A program made the position numbers and the translations under genes. The notes under the pieces were generated by a model. It was not told the DNA's origin, did no database searches, and was given only the letters and a program-made list of their open reading frames with translations. This document shows, piece by piece, positions 50,310 to 57,845 of a stretch of 64,000 bases of DNA (within the stretch, counting starts at the first letter, position 1; every line of letters begins with the position of its first letter). This DNA comes from Flavobacteriales bacterium (GTDB lineage Bacteria > Bacteroidota > Bacteroidia > Flavobacteriales_F > PHOS-HE28): the NCBI GenBank assembly GCA_016715895.1, contig JADJXH010000003.1:992001-1056000 (forward strand), read 5' to 3'.

Positions 50310-50391
50310 TCGCCAACGCCCCGGACACGGGACCGGACGGCGTAACCGGCCGGTCCGTCGACCGTTGAACGGGACGATCGTTCGCGGTCCT

Positions 50392-50399
50392 TACCTTCA
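50392..50399 (+). promoter_or_regulatory. -7-like element TACCTTCA with upstream TTG
   Basis: TACCTTCA precedes the ATG at 50417 by 17 nt; TTG at 50365-50367 lies 24 nt upstream of it. Confidence 0.45.
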
Positions 50400-50416
50400 A
50401 CCCCGCAAGGAAGACG

Positions 50417-51088
50417 ATGGTGCTGCTACCGGCCATCCTGGCATTGCTATTTCCTTCGGCCACCCCGGCCGAGCCCATGGTCGTGCCCGGCGCGGACCGA
50501 GGAATCCACCTGCAGGTGGATGAGGTGGTGGACCTGCACCGCACCTACGGACTGGAAGGACTGCTGGACCTTGAAGCCTTCCGCACCGGCATCGAACGGG
50601 CGTGCGCGGAGGCCCCGGATGCCCATGTCCTGGCCATCGCCGACATGTCACGACCCTCCACGCAGAAGCGCCTTGTGGTGATCGACCTCATCACGGGCCG
50701 CACGGTGCTGCATACGTACGTGGCCCATGGACAAGGCACCGGCGAACTGATGGCCGAGGTGTTCGGCAATGAGGAGGGCTCGCACCGCACGAGCCTTGGT
50801 CTGTACCGCGTGGGAGCGGAGATCGTGAGCCCCAAGCACGGGCAGGCCCTTCTGCTGCACGGGCTGGATGCGGGAATGAACGACCGTGCGCTGGAGCGTG
50901 AGATCATCATGCACGGCGCGGACTATGTGAGCGAGGCCTTCATCGCCGCGCATGGCCGGCTGGGCCGCAGCTGGGGGTGCCCGGCGGTTCCACGGAGCAC
51001 CATGTCCGACCTGGTGCGGCTGCTCGCCGATGGTGGACTGCTCTACGTACACCACCCGGTCGCCGAAGCGCTGACCGCGGCCCGATGA
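50417..51088 (+). CDS. Murein L,D-transpeptidase catalytic-domain (YkuD_2) protein
   Basis: 223 residues with a signal peptide. Conserved elements of the YkuD_2 family: VLAIADMSRPSTQKRLVVID, HGQGTG, GNEEGSHRTSLGLYRVG, MHGADYVSEAF and the catalytic GRSWGCPAVPR with Cys. It likely cross-links or trims peptidoglycan stems by the L,D route. It overlaps the next L,D-transpeptidase gene by 4 nt. Confidence 0.88.
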   Translation: MVLLPAILALLFPSATPAEPMVVPGADRGIHLQVDEVVDLHRTYGLEGLLDLEAFRTGIERACAEAPDAHVLAIADMSRPSTQKRLVVIDLITGRTVLHTYVAHGQGTGELMAEVFGNEEGSHRTSLGLYRVGAEIVSPKHGQALLLHGLDAGMNDRALEREIIMHGADYVSEAFIAAHGRLGRSWGCPAVPRSTMSDLVRLLADGGLLYVHHPVAEALTAAR

Positions 51089-54000
51089 GCGCGCGCCCTT
51101 CCGCAGGTTCCCTGATCATCGGCGCCGTGGTGCTGTGCTGCGGCGGTTGCGAGGTGGTGCAGGTGCCCTCGTCCAGCGCCGAGGAGGAGGCGCGCACGAT
51201 CAACGCGGTGTTCGAGACCCCCCAGGTCTACTCGGTTCGCCATCTCCTGGCCGGAGAGCTGGACAGCTTCCTGACGGCGCATCCCGAACACGCCGTGGAC
51301 TCCAACGCCATCGAGGCGTTCTACCGGCGACGCAACGGGCAGTACGCGTGGTTCATCAACGATTCCCTCTCCTCAGCGGCCGGGACCTTCATGGACCTGG
51401 TGACCGCGAACGACAGCATCCTGCGGCAGGCCTTTTCGCACGACGCGCTTCATGCGTTGATCGACCGCATCCGTGACCGGCGGGATACGGTGCCGCTGAC
51501 GCCGGCGTTCATGCGACACCTGGAGCTCTCGCTCACGGCCCAGTTCTTCCGCTTCGCGGACCGCAAATACAGCGGCCTGGTGCAACGCGACCTGCGCGAG
51601 CTTGACTGGTTCATCCCGCGACGGAAGAAGGACCTCGCCCAATTGCTCGATTCGCTCGTGGCCGGAAGGATGGACCTCTCCCCCATCGAACCCCTGCATC
51701 CGCAGTATGCGGCGCTCAAACAGCGCCTGCCTGCGCTGTACGGGCTGCGCTGGATGGATGCGCTCCCACGTGTGGACCTGGGCAAGCGTCGCAAGCTGGA
51801 GCCCGGGGACCGGGACACGGCCGTGGTGCTCATCCGGGAACGCCTGACGGCACTGGGGGACCTCACGTGGTATGACCTGGGCCGTGCACAGGACCCGCAT
51901 CTGTACGACAGCACATTGCTGGCCGCTGTCAAGATCTTCCAAGGCCGGCATGGACTGCTGCCGGACGGGGTGATCGGCAAGGGCTTCCTCCTTCAGCTCA
52001 ACACCCCGATCAACGACCGCATCCGTACCGTGCTGGTGAACATGGAACGGCTGCGGTGGGTGCCCGAACGGACCGCTCCGGACATGCTGCTGGTGAACAT
52101 CCCCGAGTTCCGCCTGCACGTGCACGAAGGGGGGCGCACGATCTGGAGCATGGATGTGGTGGTGGGTGCGGAGGCCACGAGCACGGTGGTCTTCACCGAC
52201 TCGCTGTCGCGGATCGTGTTCAGCCCCACCTGGTCCGTGCCATCGAGCATCGTGCGCAATGAGATCCTGCCCGCCATGCGGCGCGACCCGGGTTATCTGG
52301 CGCGCAAAGGCATGAAGCGTGTGGGCGGCAGCGACGCGCTTCCGCGCATCGTGCAGGAACCGGGACCAGGCAATGCGCTGGGGCGGGTGAAGTTCCTGTT
52401 CCCCAATTCCTACAGCATCTATTTGCACGACACCCCCAGCAAAGGAGCCTTCGCCCGTGAGAACCGTGCCTTGAGCCATGGCTGCGTGCGGTTGAGCGAC
52501 CCCAGGCGCCTGGCGGCCTATTTGCTGCGCAATGACACGGGCTGGACGGCCGCACGCATCGATTCCGCCATGGTGCGCCCGACCGAGCTGAGCGTGCCGG
52601 TGCGGCCGCGCCTTCCTGTGGTCATCGGCTACTTCACAGCATGGGTGGATGAGGATGCGCGGCTGAACTTCCGCGACGACATCTATGGTCACGATGCCCG
52701 GCTGGCGAGGGAGCTCTTCGGTGAGCCCGCTGTCCCAGCCCCCCGTCCGTCAGTGCGGCGCCCCCGGAGGCAGGGCCGTAGCCTCAACGGCCACCACGCG
52801 GAACGCGTCGCCGCCGAAATACCCGGCCAGGGTGCGGTTCCAATAGGCATCCGGATCCGCGGTGGGCTCCGGGATCCGCAGGCTCCTCAGGGGTTGAGGG
52901 AACACGGGCAGCTCCGCCTGAGGAGATCCGCTCCGCACAGCGAACGTGATGGTCCGGTGCAGATCCGCGGTATGCCGCCGGAAACGCCAGGCATCACCGC
53001 TCAGGAGATCGCGGGTCACCCAGCGGTCGTTGCCCCAAACGAGCAGCCCGACCAAGGCGAGGCCAAATGCCATCCGCACTGCCGTCGATGTGGCAAGCCA
53101 GCCTGGCACCGGTCGATCGCGCATATGCAGGCCCAGGGTCCAAGCGGCCCCGATGATGCCGATGAGGAAGGGCCCCAGCACGAAGTTGAGCGTGCGGTGC
53201 TGCCCCAACATGCCCATGGTCCAGTACGGCAGCAAGGTGCCCACGCCAAGCGCAAGTGCCGCCGCGATGAGCCAGGGCGACGCCCGCTGAAAGGCGCTTG
53301 GCGCGGTCGCTCGGGTGCGACCGGCCCACCAGGCCAGGAACAGGGCGCACAGGACCACGGGATCGGAGAGCCAGGTGAGGGCGAAGCGCGCGGCCTGAGC
53401 ACCTCCCATGCCGAGCGTGAGCAGCACGTCGTGACGCTGGTCGAAATGCATGCTTCGCACGGCATTGCCCGGCGCAAGCGCCACGAAGAGCCCGCAACCG
53501 ACCGCCATGGCGAGCATGCCCCAGCGACGGAACGGTGCGGTCCGCGTGTTCACCAGTTCCGCGAGCGTCCATCCGGCATGGCCGCACACCAGGAGGACCA
53601 TGGCCGTTTCATTGCAACCTGCGGCGGCGACCAGGGAACCGACCGCGATCGGGACTTGGAGGCGGCGCGGCCCCGCCCTCTCCAGGCGGATCAGGGCACC
53701 GGCATGCACGAGCAGGAGCAGCCACGCCCCATGGTAGGTCACCGCACCGGTGTACCAGTAAAGCCCTTCACCGAGGTGCGGCATGGCGTGGAGGTGAAGC
53801 AGGTTGAAGGCCGCGGCCAACGCCCAACGGTCACTCCGCCGCGGGATCAGCTTCGGCCAGCCCGCAAGGAGCCAGGCCATGGCCGCCGTGACAAGGACGA
53901 GGAGCACCACAGGCACCGCGCGATACAGGGGAAGGCCGATCCCGAGGCCCAGGGTGAGCGGTCCATAGAGCACCAGCGCATTGCTGAAGTACCGACCGTT

Positions 54001-54213
54001 CCACGTGTGGTGCTCATGCACAAGGCGCTCAAGGGGCTCGCTGCGCATGCCCATGGCCGCGTAGCCCCAATCGTCACCATAGGGGGCGCAGGCGGACGCC
54101 AGCAGCACATTACGCGCGAGGAGGAGGAGGAGGACGGCGCCGATCGACCATCGAATGGACCGGTGCACCATGTCAGGCCGGGTCACAGACCTACACGCTC
54201 GTCGATCCGGTAG
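51085..54213 (+). CDS. L,D-transpeptidase (YcbB-type) whose frame lacks its expected stop
   Basis: The recognisable protein is residues 1 to about 550 (51085 to about 52735): lipoprotein signal (VVLCCGGC), a helical/scaffold region, a peptidoglycan-binding-like segment (LYDSTLLAAVKIFQGRHGLLPDGVIG), the YkuD domain (LLVNIPEFRLHVHEGG) and catalytic Cys467 in SHGCVRLSD, ending near DDIYGHDARLARELFG. No in-frame stop follows until 54213, so the frame runs about 490 codons antisense through the convergent membrane-protein gene. That tail is His/Arg/Gln/Gly-rich and does not look native. A C6 run (52739-52744) and a TGA in another frame (52722-52724) make an indel likely. The true C-terminus is probably near 52725-52781. 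Confidence 0.8.
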   Translation: MSARPSAGSLIIGAVVLCCGGCEVVQVPSSSAEEEARTINAVFETPQVYSVRHLLAGELDSFLTAHPEHAVDSNAIEAFYRRRNGQYAWFINDSLSSAAGTFMDLVTANDSILRQAFSHDALHALIDRIRDRRDTVPLTPAFMRHLELSLTAQFFRFADRKYSGLVQRDLRELDWFIPRRKKDLAQLLDSLVAGRMDLSPIEPLHPQYAALKQRLPALYGLRWMDALPRVDLGKRRKLEPGDRDTAVVLIRERLTALGDLTWYDLGRAQDPHLYDSTLLAAVKIFQGRHGLLPDGVIGKGFLLQLNTPINDRIRTVLVNMERLRWVPERTAPDMLLVNIPEFRLHVHEGGRTIWSMDVVVGAEATSTVVFTDSLSRIVFSPTWSVPSSIVRNEILPAMRRDPGYLARKGMKRVGGSDALPRIVQEPGPGNALGRVKFLFPNSYSIYLHDTPSKGAFARENRALSHGCVRLSDPRRLAAYLLRNDTGWTAARIDSAMVRPTELSVPVRPRLPVVIGYFTAWVDEDARLNFRDDIYGHDARLARELFGEPAVPAPRPSVRRPRRQGRSLNGHHAERVAAEIPGQGAVPIGIRIRGGLRDPQAPQGLREHGQLRLRRSAPHSERDGPVQIRGMPPETPGITAQEIAGHPAVVAPNEQPDQGEAKCHPHCRRCGKPAWHRSIAHMQAQGPSGPDDADEEGPQHEVERAVLPQHAHGPVRQQGAHAKRKCRRDEPGRRPLKGAWRGRSGATGPPGQEQGAQDHGIGEPGEGEARGLSTSHAEREQHVVTLVEMHASHGIARRKRHEEPATDRHGEHAPATERCGPRVHQFRERPSGMAAHQEDHGRFIATCGGDQGTDRDRDLEAARPRPLQADQGTGMHEQEQPRPMVGHRTGVPVKPFTEVRHGVEVKQVEGRGQRPTVTPPRDQLRPARKEPGHGRRDKDEEHHRHRAIQGKADPEAQGERSIEHQRIAEVPTVPRVVLMHKALKGLAAHAHGRVAPIVTIGGAGGRQQHITREEEEEDGADRPSNGPVHHVRPGHRPTRSSIR
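52750..54186 (-). CDS. Polytopic membrane protein, DUF6056-like
   Basis: 478 residues with about 10-11 hydrophobic helices. The N-terminal part after TM1 has APYGDDWGYAAMG and TWNGRYFSNALVLYGP, the loop that carries acidic residues in GT-C type glycosyltransferases and DUF6056 proteins; HLGEGLYWYTGAVTYH is a further conserved loop. A role in polyprenyl-linked sugar transfer to the envelope is plausible, supported by the GT2 (dolichol-phosphate sugar synthase-like) gene directly upstream with a 4-nt overlap. GTG 54186 overlaps that stop; ATG 54171 is an alternative. Confidence 0.75.
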   Translation of the reverse strand: MTRPDMVHRSIRWSIGAVLLLLLARNVLLASACAPYGDDWGYAAMGMRSEPLERLVHEHHTWNGRYFSNALVLYGPLTLGLGIGLPLYRAVPVVLLVLVTAAMAWLLAGWPKLIPRRSDRWALAAAFNLLHLHAMPHLGEGLYWYTGAVTYHGAWLLLLVHAGALIRLERAGPRRLQVPIAVGSLVAAAGCNETAMVLLVCGHAGWTLAELVNTRTAPFRRWGMLAMAVGCGLFVALAPGNAVRSMHFDQRHDVLLTLGMGGAQAARFALTWLSDPVVLCALFLAWWAGRTRATAPSAFQRASPWLIAAALALGVGTLLPYWTMGMLGQHRTLNFVLGPFLIGIIGAAWTLGLHMRDRPVPGWLATSTAVRMAFGLALVGLLVWGNDRWVTRDLLSGDAWRFRRHTADLHRTITFAVRSGSPQAELPVFPQPLRSLRIPEPTADPDAYWNRTLAGYFGGDAFRVVAVEATALPPGAPH

Positions 54214-55136
54214 TGCCCGCGTTCCGGAGCGTTGCGCGTGACCAATTCGGCCAGGAAGCCCACCGTGAACAACTGCACCCCGATCACCATGGCCACCAGT
54301 GCCACGTAGAAGAGCGCGTTGTCCGACACGAGGCGCGCAGGGCGATCGTTGAGCACGTGCCAGAGCTTGTCACCGACGAGCCAGGTGGTGGCCCCGGAAC
54401 CGAGCACGAACATCACCGTTCCGAGCGCACCGAAGAAGTGCATCGGTCTGCGCCCGAAGCGGAACACGAACCAGATGGTCATCAGGTCCAGGAAGCCATT
54501 GATGAAGCGGTCGAGCCCGAACTTGGTGCGGCCGAAACGCCGGGGATGGTGCTTCACCACCTTCTCGCCGATGCGCCGGAAACCTTCGCGCTGCGCGATG
54601 AACGGGATGTACCGATGCATCTCGCCGTAGACCTCGATCGACTTCACCACGTGCGCCCGGTACGCCTTCAGTCCGCAGTTGAAGTCGTGCAGGCGCACAC
54701 CGCTCACCTGCCGGGTGGCCCAGTTGAACAGTTTGGTGGGGAGGGTCTTGCTGAGGGGGTCATGGCGCACTTTCTTCCAGCCGCTGACCAGATCGTAGCC
54801 CTCATCCACGATCATGGAATACAGCGCAGGGACTTCCCCGGGGTCGTCCTGCAGGTCGGCGTCCATGGTGACCACCACGCGGCCGGCAGCGGCTTTGAAG
54901 CCCTCATTGAGGGCGGGGCTCTTGCCGTAGTTGCGTCCCAGGCGGATGCCTTTGACCCGTGGGTCCCGAGCCGATAGGGCCCGGATGACCTCCCAGGAGC
55001 CATCGGTGCTCCCATCGTCCACAAAGATCACCTCGTAGGCCACGCCCATGGCGCCAAGCGCGGCGTGCAAGCGCTCGGTCAACGGGGTGAGCGACTCATG
55101 CTCGTTGAGCAGGGGGACGACGATCGACAGGTCCAT
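54183..55136 (-). CDS. GT2 glycosyltransferase, polyprenyl-phosphate sugar synthase type (DPM1/GtrB-like)
   Basis: 317 residues from ATG 55136. N-terminal GT2 domain: LSIVVPLLNEHESL, VIFVDDGSTDGSW, RLGRNYGKSPALNEGF, VTMDADLQDDPGE and the HDFNCGLKAYR segment. Two C-terminal membrane helices (about 235-300). This is the DPM1/GtrB/ArnC layout, which charges undecaprenyl phosphate with a sugar for a GT-C enzyme on the periplasmic side. The next gene encodes a candidate GT-C-like protein. Confidence 0.93.
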   Translation of the reverse strand: MDLSIVVPLLNEHESLTPLTERLHAALGAMGVAYEVIFVDDGSTDGSWEVIRALSARDPRVKGIRLGRNYGKSPALNEGFKAAAGRVVVTMDADLQDDPGEVPALYSMIVDEGYDLVSGWKKVRHDPLSKTLPTKLFNWATRQVSGVRLHDFNCGLKAYRAHVVKSIEVYGEMHRYIPFIAQREGFRRIGEKVVKHHPRRFGRTKFGLDRFINGFLDLMTIWFVFRFGRRPMHFFGALGTVMFVLGSGATTWLVGDKLWHVLNDRPARLVSDNALFYVALVAMVIGVQLFTVGFLAELVTRNAPERGHYRIDERVGL

Positions 55137-55180
55137 GGAGCCCACAAAGGTGCGCAAACGCCCGGTGCGTCGCAGAGCGC

Positions 55181-55188
55181 TACCTTTG
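55181..55188 (+). promoter_or_regulatory. -7 element TACCTTTG for the SRP RNA gene
   Basis: Exact consensus; the RNA 5' end predicted from pairing lies 5 nt downstream, as expected for a -7 box. Confidence 0.7.
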
Positions 55189-55192
55189 CGCC

Positions 55193-55290
55193 GGGGCAAG
55201 TCTTTCACGACCAGCTCCCGCTGAACCCCCCAGGGCCGGAAGGCAGCAAGGGCAGGCGGTCGTAGCGGTGCGATGGAAGTCGCTTGCCCC
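55193..55290 (+). ncRNA. ffs: Signal recognition particle 4.5S RNA
   Basis: The domain IV core is unmistakable: CAGGGCCGGAAGGCAGCAAG at about 55231-55250 holds the conserved GGAA tetraloop and asymmetric loop bases that bind Ffh. The ends pair as GGGGCAAG (55193-55200) with CTTGCCCC (55283-55290), giving a molecule of about 98 nt, typical of the short bacterial form without an Alu domain. It has its own -7 box and is flanked by the divergent GT2 gene and the SDR gene. Confidence 0.93.
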
Positions 55291-55303
55291 ACCCATTCGC
55301 GTG

Positions 55304-55331
55304 CCCGGGCCGGTGACAGGACCGGCCTGGG
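55304..55331 (+). terminator. 11-bp hairpin after the SRP RNA
   Basis: CCCGGGCCGGT (55304-55314) pairs with ACCGGCCTGGG (55321-55331; one G-U). It sits between ffs and the SDR start codon. No T-tract, so terminator or processing hairpin. Confidence 0.5.
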
Positions 55332-55342
55332 GCACGATTCCG

Positions 55343-56152
55343 ATGAACGACCAGGCCTTCGTGAAAGTGGTGCTCGTCACCGGCGGCAGCAGCGGCATCG
55401 GTGAGGCCATCTGCAAGCGGCTGGCCGCGGAAGGGCATCGCGTGTACGGGACCGGACGAACGGTGGACGAACAGCCGAGCGGCTATCGCCTGGTGGAGAT
55501 GGACATCACGGATGCGGATTCGGTGCAGCGCGGGGTGCAGGAGGTGCTTACGGAGACCGGGCGCATCGACGTGGTGGTGAACAACGCCGGGCTCGGCATC
55601 CAAGGGCCGGCGGAGGACATCACTCCGGAGCTTGCACTGAAGGTGCTGGATACCAACGTGATGGGCGCGCACCGCGTGTGCAGGGCCGTGTTGCCGGGAA
55701 TGCGGCAGCGAAAGCAGGGGCTGATCGTACACATCACCAGCCTGGCGGCGAACTACGGGCTGCCCTTCCGGGGCTTCTACAGTGCCAGCAAGGCGGCCCT
55801 GGAGCGGTATGCCGAGGCGCAGCGGATGGAACTGGCTCCGTTCGGCGTGAACGTGGTCACCCTGCAACCCGGCGAATACCGAACGGGTATCGCCACGTCC
55901 CGGGCCCGGCCCACTTCGATCGGCACCCATTATTCCGAGGCCTACGAGCGCGTGATGCAGGTACTGAACGGCAGCCTTCATTACAGCCGCGACCCGGATG
56001 AGGTGGCGGTGAAGGTCTCCCGGCTGATCCACCAGGCGGCACCGTACGGCGTTCACTACGCGGCGCACGGGGTCCAGCGCCTGTCCGTGCTGTTGAAGAA
56101 AATACTGCCCTCGCGCCTGTTCGAACAGCTGATGATGCGGCATTACCGGTAG
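55343..56152 (+). CDS. Short-chain dehydrogenase/reductase
   Basis: 269 residues from ATG 55343. Classical SDR: TGGSSGIGEAI at the NAD(P) site, NNAG, Ser in HITSLAANYG and YSASK catalytic Tyr/Lys. The substrate is unknown. The chosen start directly precedes the first beta strand; an earlier in-frame start at 55268 lies inside the SRP RNA and was rejected. The C-terminal tail (LLKKILPSRLFEQLMMRHY) resembles membrane-associated SDRs that act on lipids. Confidence 0.88.
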   Translation: MNDQAFVKVVLVTGGSSGIGEAICKRLAAEGHRVYGTGRTVDEQPSGYRLVEMDITDADSVQRGVQEVLTETGRIDVVVNNAGLGIQGPAEDITPELALKVLDTNVMGAHRVCRAVLPGMRQRKQGLIVHITSLAANYGLPFRGFYSASKAALERYAEAQRMELAPFGVNVVTLQPGEYRTGIATSRARPTSIGTHYSEAYERVMQVLNGSLHYSRDPDEVAVKVSRLIHQAAPYGVHYAAHGVQRLSVLLKKILPSRLFEQLMMRHYR

Positions 56153-56226
56153 ATCGCGGCTCCGCCCCACCTGCCTGTCGATCCGGCATGTGGAGAATCC
56201 GAGCGCCGGCCTGATCCGCCGCCGTC

Positions 56227-56234
56227 TACCTTCG
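56227..56234 (+). promoter_or_regulatory. -7-like element TACCTTCG for the fsa gene
   Basis: 7 of 8 consensus positions, 4 nt before the ATG at 56239. Confidence 0.5.
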
Positions 56235-56238
56235 GCGC

Positions 56239-56901
56239 ATGAAATTCTTCATCGACACGGCCAGCCTGGCGCAGATCCGGGAGGCCCATGCCCTTGGCGT
56301 GTTGGACGGTGTAACGACCAATCCGAGCCTGATGGCCAAGGAAGGCATCAGCGGTGACGACCAGGTGCTCAAGCATTACGTGGACATCTGCTCGATCGTG
56401 GACGGGGATGTCAGCGCCGAAGTGATCAGTACGGACCTGCAGGGCATGGTGACCGAAGGAGAACGGCTTGCGGCGCTCCATCCGAACATCACCGTAAAGG
56501 TGCCCATGACACGGGACGGGGTGAAGGCGATCAAGCACTTCACCGGCAAAGGCATCAAGACCAACTGCACGCTGGTGTTCAGTGCAGGCCAGGCCCTGCT
56601 CGCGGCCAAGGCAGGGGCCACGTACGTATCGCCGTTCATCGGACGGTTGGATGACGTGAGCACCGACGGCGTCCAGCTCATCGAGCAGATCCGGACCATC
56701 TATGACAACTACGGGATGACCACCCAGGTGCTGGCGGCCAGCATCAGGCACCCGATGCACATCATCCAATGTGCCGAGGTGGGGGCCGATGTGGCCACAT
56801 GTCCGCTCAGCGCGATCCTGGCGCTGTTCGACCACCCCCTGACGACGATCGGGCTGGAGAAGTTCCTCGCCGACCATCGGAAAGCCCAGGCGGTGCGCTG
56901 A
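56239..56901 (+). CDS. fsa: Fructose-6-phosphate aldolase/transaldolase (short form)
   Basis: 220 residues, the short TAL/FSA subfamily. Asp6 (FIDTAS), TTNPS at 26-30, Schiff-base Lys87 in VKVPMT, NCTLVFSAGQALLAAKAGA and FIGRLDD are all canonical. It acts either as transaldolase in the pentose phosphate pathway or as an F6P aldolase; Bacteroidota members of this type are usually transaldolases. It is a useful reference for the altered active site of the CBS-fused paralogue at 40750-41772. Confidence 0.93.
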   Translation: MKFFIDTASLAQIREAHALGVLDGVTTNPSLMAKEGISGDDQVLKHYVDICSIVDGDVSAEVISTDLQGMVTEGERLAALHPNITVKVPMTRDGVKAIKHFTGKGIKTNCTLVFSAGQALLAAKAGATYVSPFIGRLDDVSTDGVQLIEQIRTIYDNYGMTTQVLAASIRHPMHIIQCAEVGADVATCPLSAILALFDHPLTTIGLEKFLADHRKAQAVR

Positions 56902-56903
56902 TC

Positions 56904-57524
56904 ATGCTGCTGCAGGTCCACCACCGCGACCCGGAGCCCAGAAAGGTGCGCACCATCGCCGGGAAGCTGCGCGACGGTGCTGTCGTGGTCTGTCCGACCG
57001 ACACGGTCTACGCGTTCGTTTGCAGCCCCAAGCACGCTGCGGCCATGGAACGTGTGGCGCGCTTGAAAGGCGTCAAGCCACAGCGCGCGGAGCTCTCCCT
57101 CCTGTGCAAAGACCTTTCCCAGGCCGCTCTGTTCGTTCGACCGATCGATACCTCCACGTTCAGGCTGCTGAAACGGGCGCTGCCCGGTCCGTTCACCTTC
57201 ATCCTACCAGCAGGAGGCGAGGCACCGAAGCTGTTCCAGACGAACCGGAGGACGATCGGTCTCCGGATCCCGGACCACCCAGTGGTCCTGGCCTTGGTGG
57301 AGGAACTGGGTCATCCACTTGTGGCGGCTTCCGTGCATGATCCGGACCAGGTGGTGGACTACACCACCGACCCGGAGCGGATCGCGGAGCACCTGGGCGC
57401 TCAGGTGGATCTGGTGATCGATTCGGGTATGGGCGGGCTTGTGGGCAGCACCGTGATCGACCTTAGCGGAGATGCCCCCGTGGTGCTGAGGCCGGGAAAG
57501 GGGTCGGTGGACGGCCTGTTGTGA
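56904..57524 (+). CDS. YrdC/YciO/Sua5 family protein (threonylcarbamoyl-AMP synthase-like)
   Basis: 206 residues, ATG 2 nt after the fsa stop. N-terminal DGAVVVCPTDTVYAFVC is the YrdC nucleotide-binding segment; ALPGPFTFILPA and the RTIGLRIPDHP motif also fit. The KGVKPQRAELSLLCKDL segment is nearer to YciO than to TsaC. YrdC enzymes make threonylcarbamoyl-AMP for t6A37, the substrate of MtaB encoded elsewhere in this window; whether this YciO-type protein does so is uncertain. Confidence 0.85.
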   Translation: MLLQVHHRDPEPRKVRTIAGKLRDGAVVVCPTDTVYAFVCSPKHAAAMERVARLKGVKPQRAELSLLCKDLSQAALFVRPIDTSTFRLLKRALPGPFTFILPAGGEAPKLFQTNRRTIGLRIPDHPVVLALVEELGHPLVAASVHDPDQVVDYTTDPERIAEHLGAQVDLVIDSGMGGLVGSTVIDLSGDAPVVLRPGKGSVDGLL

Positions 57525-57677
57525 AGGGGCTTACCGAGGACCGAACGGTGGCCGATCTTCGGGATGGCGAGCGACGGTCCTTTCGAACGCTGATACCGGA
57601 GATCGTACGGTCAAGGGAAGCACCTTGATCGAGGATGGTCGATGAGCGGGCTTCATGGAGTGCCTCGCACACCGACA

Positions 57678-57695
57678 TATGTATGGCCATACATA
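57678..57695 (+). repeat. 18-bp perfect palindrome, copy 3
   Basis: Same core as copies 1 and 2 in the same orientation as copy 1; left arm of the 165-bp element. Confidence 0.9.
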
Positions 57696-57810
57696 CTTTC
57701 TTCCCGTTGACTTTGAATCACTTAAGAAGATCATCTTCGCTTCCCCCTGCCAGGCCGCACTCCATATTGCATTGATCATCAATTATTTACACTGGTCATT
57801 GATTTTGACG

Positions 57811-57828
57811 TATGTATGGCCATACATA
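57811..57828 (-). repeat. 18-bp perfect palindrome, copy 4 (inverted)
   Basis: Same core; the flanks show it is in the opposite orientation to copies 1-3. Right arm of the 165-bp element. Confidence 0.9.
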
Positions 57829-57845
57829 TGTCGGTCAGGAAATGA

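Larger units (their letters stand above)
57671..57835. mobile_element. 165-bp palindrome-bounded MITE/REPIN-like element
   Basis: The two ends are perfect 26-bp inverted repeats (57671-57696 and 57810-57835), each beginning ACCGACA at its outer edge and containing the 18-bp palindrome. The 113-bp interior is AT-rich, unlike the GC-rich genes around it, and has no convincing gene. No target-site duplication is visible. It fills the 321-bp gap between the YrdC-family gene and nnr; 57525-57670 shows nothing else. Confidence 0.65.

Noticed and set aside
55268..55342. Upstream start of the SDR gene at 55268
   Set aside because: It lies inside the SRP RNA and adds residues not part of the SDR fold.
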